Part shown: piece after piece, positions 6,140 through 8,754 of the stretch
How positions within the stretch are numbered: position 1 is the stretch's first letter
Layout: each line of letters begins with the position of its first letter
Source of the DNA: Promethearchaeota archaeon
Lineage (GTDB): Archaea > Asgardarchaeota > Lokiarchaeia > Sigynarchaeales > SOKP01
NCBI GenBank assembly: GCA_019058515.1
Contig: JAHPYY010000041.1
Location: 1-8,754, forward strand
Length of the DNA: 8,754 nucleotides
Direction of reading: 5' to 3'
Position numbers and translations under genes: made by a program
The notes under the pieces: generated by a model
The model's input: only the letters and a program-made list of their open reading frames with translations
The model's database searches: none
Told to the model about the DNA's origin: nothing

Positions 6140-7540
6140 TTATGCGTTTTTAAATAAATATATTTTCCTTTTAACAATTTGATTGTGTTTTGCGTCGATA
6201 AGATACTTGGTTTTGTTTGGTTTAAATTGTAACTTGTAATTTGATTTGTTAACAATTCTGCTAGTATCTATTAAGGGAATCGGTGTGAAGTTGTACTCTC
6301 GTGCAATATTCTCAATGTTAATCTGCAGGTCTTTTCCATCTGTTAAACTGAAAATTGGTCCGATGATGCAAAGGTGCTTATTAGGTTTAAGTACAATTTT
6401 ACATTCTCTAAATATATCAATGTACAAGGAGTTTAACTGATTGTTAATTAATCCAGTAATTTCTGTTCGGGACGGTTTTTTCTTGAAGAAGGGTCCAATT
6501 TCTGGTTCAGTTATAACGCCGTCGAAGAAATTAGGTTGAAATAAGCTTGACAATTCTCTGATTTCCCCTTGTTTAACGATACTATTAAGGTTGTAATCTC
6601 CTTCGTCCTCCAATTCTTTTAGCATCCAACGAGTATTCCTAATTGTATTTTTTACTTTTCTGGGATCCACATCAATACCGTATACTTTAAATCCTTGAAG
6701 CAAAGCGAACATTAATATCGTCCCGTTTCCCACAAACGGATCTAATATACGTTTTGACTCTCGTACCTCATAAAGATTTAGCAAGTTAAGCATTATTGTA
6801 GACAACTTAGGAGAAATACTACTCTTAAAATCCTTGGAAGGTCTATTCTCATCGATTTTTCTTTTAAAATTAGGATCATCAACAGTAAATGTACGAGCTA
6901 AATAAACGCCCTCTTCGGTGAATCCAAATATAATTTCTGCCCGATTCTCGTTCAACAGCTCATATTTTATAACGTGATGGGGAAAAATGGGATTCAGTTT
7001 ACCTGTTGCAATATTTTTAGATGGATATTGATAATAGATCGCATTTCTAGCTCCTAAAGCTTTTAACTGTTCCAAGATGGTCTTGTTGAGATAAGGTAAG
7101 AAATGCTTTACCAAGACTAAAGGATAATATTGCTCCTCGTACATATTCGGGTAAATTGAAATTGCGAAAAAGATCTTCTCATTTTTAATTTTTGGAAATA
7201 TAACCTTGACTAGAGATTCAAGGATCAGTTCAACTTTACTGCGATTGATTTTAACTAATCTTGGTTTCTCAATCATCATGGGAAAAGCGTCGGTCATAGT
7301 TCGTATATCAATAAAATCGATGATTTGGGCAATTTTTTGAATTCCACCTAATATAAATTGCAATTCCATTAGTAGATTGACATAATTTGGCTTAGAATGT
7401 AAGTCATCGAACTCAACAACAGCTACATTAGCAGAATAATCTACTATTCTTCCTTTAAATCTCGAATGTTTCAAAACATCATCTAATTCTGCTATACTTA
7501 ATTGCCAGTTAGATCCTAAGATGAAGAGATATTTTTCCAT
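6140..7540 (-). CDS. TRM11/Trm-G10-like SAM-dependent methyltransferase
   Basis: A 466-residue protein in two halves. Residues 1-215 are a mixed alpha/beta region where THUMP-type tRNA methyltransferases carry their RNA-binding part; SIAELD (15-20) matches the usual start. Residues 230-440 are a Rossmann methyltransferase: RPSKDF with SISPKLSTIMLNLL (233-254), the conserved stretch before motif I in this family; motif I DPFVGNGT (267-274); YGIDVDP (287-293) with the SAM-ribose acidic residue; and motif IV as TEPEIGP (344-350). Motif IV in guanine-N2 methyltransferases is normally D/N-P-P-Y, so the catalytic loop is atypical and the target base is uncertain. By analogy with TRM11 the substrate would be tRNA. 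The start is ATG 7540; no ribosome site is seen, and a TATA-like box 25-30 nt upstream suggests a leaderless message. It is probably the first gene of an operon with nth and the DUF3795 gene. Confidence 0.87.
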   Translation of the reverse strand: MEKYLFILGSNWQLSIAELDDVLKHSRFKGRIVDYSANVAVVEFDDLHSKPNYVNLLMELQFILGGIQKIAQIIDFIDIRTMTDAFPMMIEKPRLVKINRSKVELILESLVKVIFPKIKNEKIFFAISIYPNMYEEQYYPLVLVKHFLPYLNKTILEQLKALGARNAIYYQYPSKNIATGKLNPIFPHHVIKYELLNENRAEIIFGFTEEGVYLARTFTVDDPNFKRKIDENRPSKDFKSSISPKLSTIMLNLLNLYEVRESKRILDPFVGNGTILMFALLQGFKVYGIDVDPRKVKNTIRNTRWMLKELEDEGDYNLNSIVKQGEIRELSSLFQPNFFDGVITEPEIGPFFKKKPSRTEITGLINNQLNSLYIDIFRECKIVLKPNKHLCIIGPIFSLTDGKDLQINIENIAREYNFTPIPLIDTSRIVNKSNYKLQFKPNKTKYLIDAKHNQIVKRKIYLFKNA

Positions 7541-7564
7541 TTAAGTTGAGTATTGCTAAAAAAC

Positions 7565-7570
7565 CTTAAA
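7565..7570 (-). promoter_or_regulatory. TATA-like box before the TRM11-like gene
   Basis: The minus strand reads TTTAAG (in AAATTTAAGG) 25-30 nt upstream of the ATG at 7540, the spacing of a leaderless archaeal promoter. It lies in the 50-nt gap after the upstream gene. A T6 run (plus-strand A6, 7558-7563) just downstream could terminate that upstream gene. Both are weak signals in AT-rich DNA. Confidence 0.35.
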
Positions 7571-7590
7571 TTTACAATATTAGGAAAAGC

Positions 7591-8754
7591 TTATACTGAG
7601 AAATAATCAACTAAAATATCTATAATTTCCCTTTTCTTAGCATGGAGAGGGATTTCAATATCGTTTTCTTTGCAATAATGTCTGAGCTTCTGTATAGTCA
7701 TTTTCTTAAACTTTTTCCGAGTTTCCTCGAGATTACCAAATTTTTCGTCTACTTCTTCTTTAGCTCGCACTTTGTCTTCTTCTACGGCAAGTTCTTTAAC
7801 ATCAGGAATTTTCTCAACAGTATCTTTTTGAAGCTCCTCGATATCAACTTTTTCCTCGTCGCTTAATACTTCTCCTTCCTCCTCCTCTGGCTCCTCCTCC
7901 AAATCAATAGATAATTCGTATTTTTCTCCCGTGATTTCTTCGAGTTCTTCCATAATTTCGATTAAGTCTTTTTTCTTGTGTTTGATTACGATATCTAAGA
8001 TTTTTTCTTCTTCGCTAACCTGCATTTGACGTTGATGTTCTTGCTCGTACTTTTTTTTCATTTCCAATTTTTCAGTCTGTGTAGTAACGATATCGTCCAC
8101 GATTTCCTTGTAATTATCTTTAAAATACTTTAAGCTGACATTAATAATGTCCGACATGTCCTCCCAGTTTTGTTCCTTTAACAAGTAATCCATCCAATAG
8201 AATAGGTCCATATTGATTTTAGCGTTCAAGATTTTAATTTTTTCCGCGTATATATCCATAGCAAGCCAACGCAAGATGTTTGCTATTAGTACATCGTTCT
8301 CTAGCGCGGAAAATCCGTATTCTCGCCCGATCGAAGAGAATATCGCCAAACTTCCAAAGGCTACTACCTTTCCTCTGTAATACTCAACTACCACTAAAAC
8401 TGGCACCTTGGGAGAGTCTTCTTCCACCCATTCTTCTCCGTTATATCTCCTTCGCCAGCTATTAAGCCCTGTTAAGATAATTTTTTCAATATTAATGTTC
8501 TCGTCGTCGTTTAAGAAATCCATAGTTTTTATGGAACACGCACTAGAGAATACCACTCTTTCCACTTGTTCTGTAATAAAATGAGTTTTTAAATTCGTTA
8601 GAACTGGTCTTTTCTGCAAGAATTTGTAGTTCATAGAGTCGTTTATTTCGTCCAATTCAAATTCAAATCCAAAATTCTTGGTCAATTCGTTTAAATTTGT
8701 GTTATTTGAGTAATCAGATCCGCTTGAACTTATAATAAGTAAGTTCCCCCCCTC
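7591..8754 (-). CDS. GldG/IFT52-type (GIFT) domain protein with acidic linker and SAP-like C-terminus (N-terminus cut by window edge)
   Basis: The frame is open to the right edge, so the true start lies outside; 387 residues are visible. The first visible residues, GGNLLIISS then NNTNLNEL and FGFEFELDEIND, match the GldG/IFT52 (GIFT) pattern: a strand with GG-x-LL, an NLN helix, then F-G-[IF]-x-F. Later VPVLVVVEYYRGKVVAFGS (about 117-135) and LENDVLIANILRWL (about 151-164) match the domain's end. This domain occurs in the gliding protein GldG and the ciliary protein IFT52 and is thought to bind ligands or partners. A helical middle (about 165-275) leads to a very acidic Glu-rich linker (DLEEEPEEEEGE, about 284-295) and a charged helix. 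The last 35 residues (MTIQKLRHYCKENDIEIP then KKREIIDIL) look like a SAP helix-extended-helix motif, which often binds nucleic acid. A TTG at 8685 is not the start: conserved residues lie upstream of it. Ends 50 nt before the TRM11-like gene. Confidence 0.8.
   Translation of the reverse strand, partial: EGGNLLIISSSGSDYSNNTNLNELTKNFGFEFELDEINDSMNYKFLQKRPVLTNLKTHFITEQVERVVFSSACSIKTMDFLNDDENINIEKIILTGLNSWRRRYNGEEWVEEDSPKVPVLVVVEYYRGKVVAFGSLAIFSSIGREYGFSALENDVLIANILRWLAMDIYAEKIKILNAKINMDLFYWMDYLLKEQNWEDMSDIINVSLKYFKDNYKEIVDDIVTTQTEKLEMKKKYEQEHQRQMQVSEEEKILDIVIKHKKKDLIEIMEELEEITGEKYELSIDLEEEPEEEEGEVLSDEEKVDIEELQKDTVEKIPDVKELAVEEDKVRAKEEVDEKFGNLEETRKKFKKMTIQKLRHYCKENDIEIPLHAKKREIIDILVDYFSV

Noticed and set aside
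7642..7866. Phe-rich plus-strand frame
   Set aside because: It is the complement of the Glu/Lys-rich linker of the GIFT-SAP gene; the Phe runs are just reversed Glu/Lys codons.
1..8754. CRISPR array, insertion sequence, tRNA, rRNA or defence cluster
   Set aside because: No spaced direct repeats, transposase motifs, terminal inverted repeats or structured RNA genes were found; the genes look like ordinary chromosomal housekeeping plus lineage-specific proteins.

Overview
The window looks like a piece of an archaeal chromosome, most plausibly from an Asgard-type (Loki/Heimdall-like) lineage. The sequence is AT-rich, genes are closely packed, and gaps between transcription units carry TATA-like and T-rich tracts. 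The protein set is archaeal in character: an Fe-S endonuclease III, a TRM11/THUMP-like methyltransferase with an unusual catalytic motif, a GldG/IFT52-type domain fused to a SAP-like tail, DUF3795 and YkgJ-type cysteine-cluster proteins, and a large cytosolic protein built of beta-sandwich repeats. The lineage is an inference from gene content; no rRNA or tRNA is present to test it.

Layout: a YkgJ-type cysteine-cluster gene runs off the left edge on the minus strand (716 to 1). Across a 256-bp AT-rich divergent spacer lies a 695-residue multi-beta-sandwich protein on the plus strand (973-3060), which ends at a T9 tract. Convergent to it is a protein-isoaspartate-methyltransferase-like gene with a long helical tail (4317-3103, minus). 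A 97-bp divergent spacer separates that from a rhomboid protease (4415-4993, plus). The right half is one minus-strand cluster, read right to left: a GldG/IFT52-like + SAP gene cut by the right edge (8754-7591), a TRM11-like methyltransferase (7540-6140), nth (6125-5451, GTG start with a GAGG ribosome site) and a DUF3795 zinc-ribbon protein (5454-4990). The last two overlap by ATGA, and the DUF3795 stop overlaps the rhomboid stop on the other strand.

How the genes might work together: nth and the DUF3795 gene are almost certainly co-translated, and the TRM11-like gene sits 14 nt upstream, so a nucleic-acid modification/repair operon is plausible. The GldG/IFT52-SAP gene is separated by 50 nt that include a TATA-like box, so it may be its own unit. 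The most notable unknowns are the five-domain beta-sandwich protein, the degenerate isoaspartate-methyltransferase homologue with its extra domain, and the IFT52-like/SAP fusion. No mobile element, CRISPR array, tRNA or rRNA was seen, and no complete novel system can be claimed from the sequence alone.
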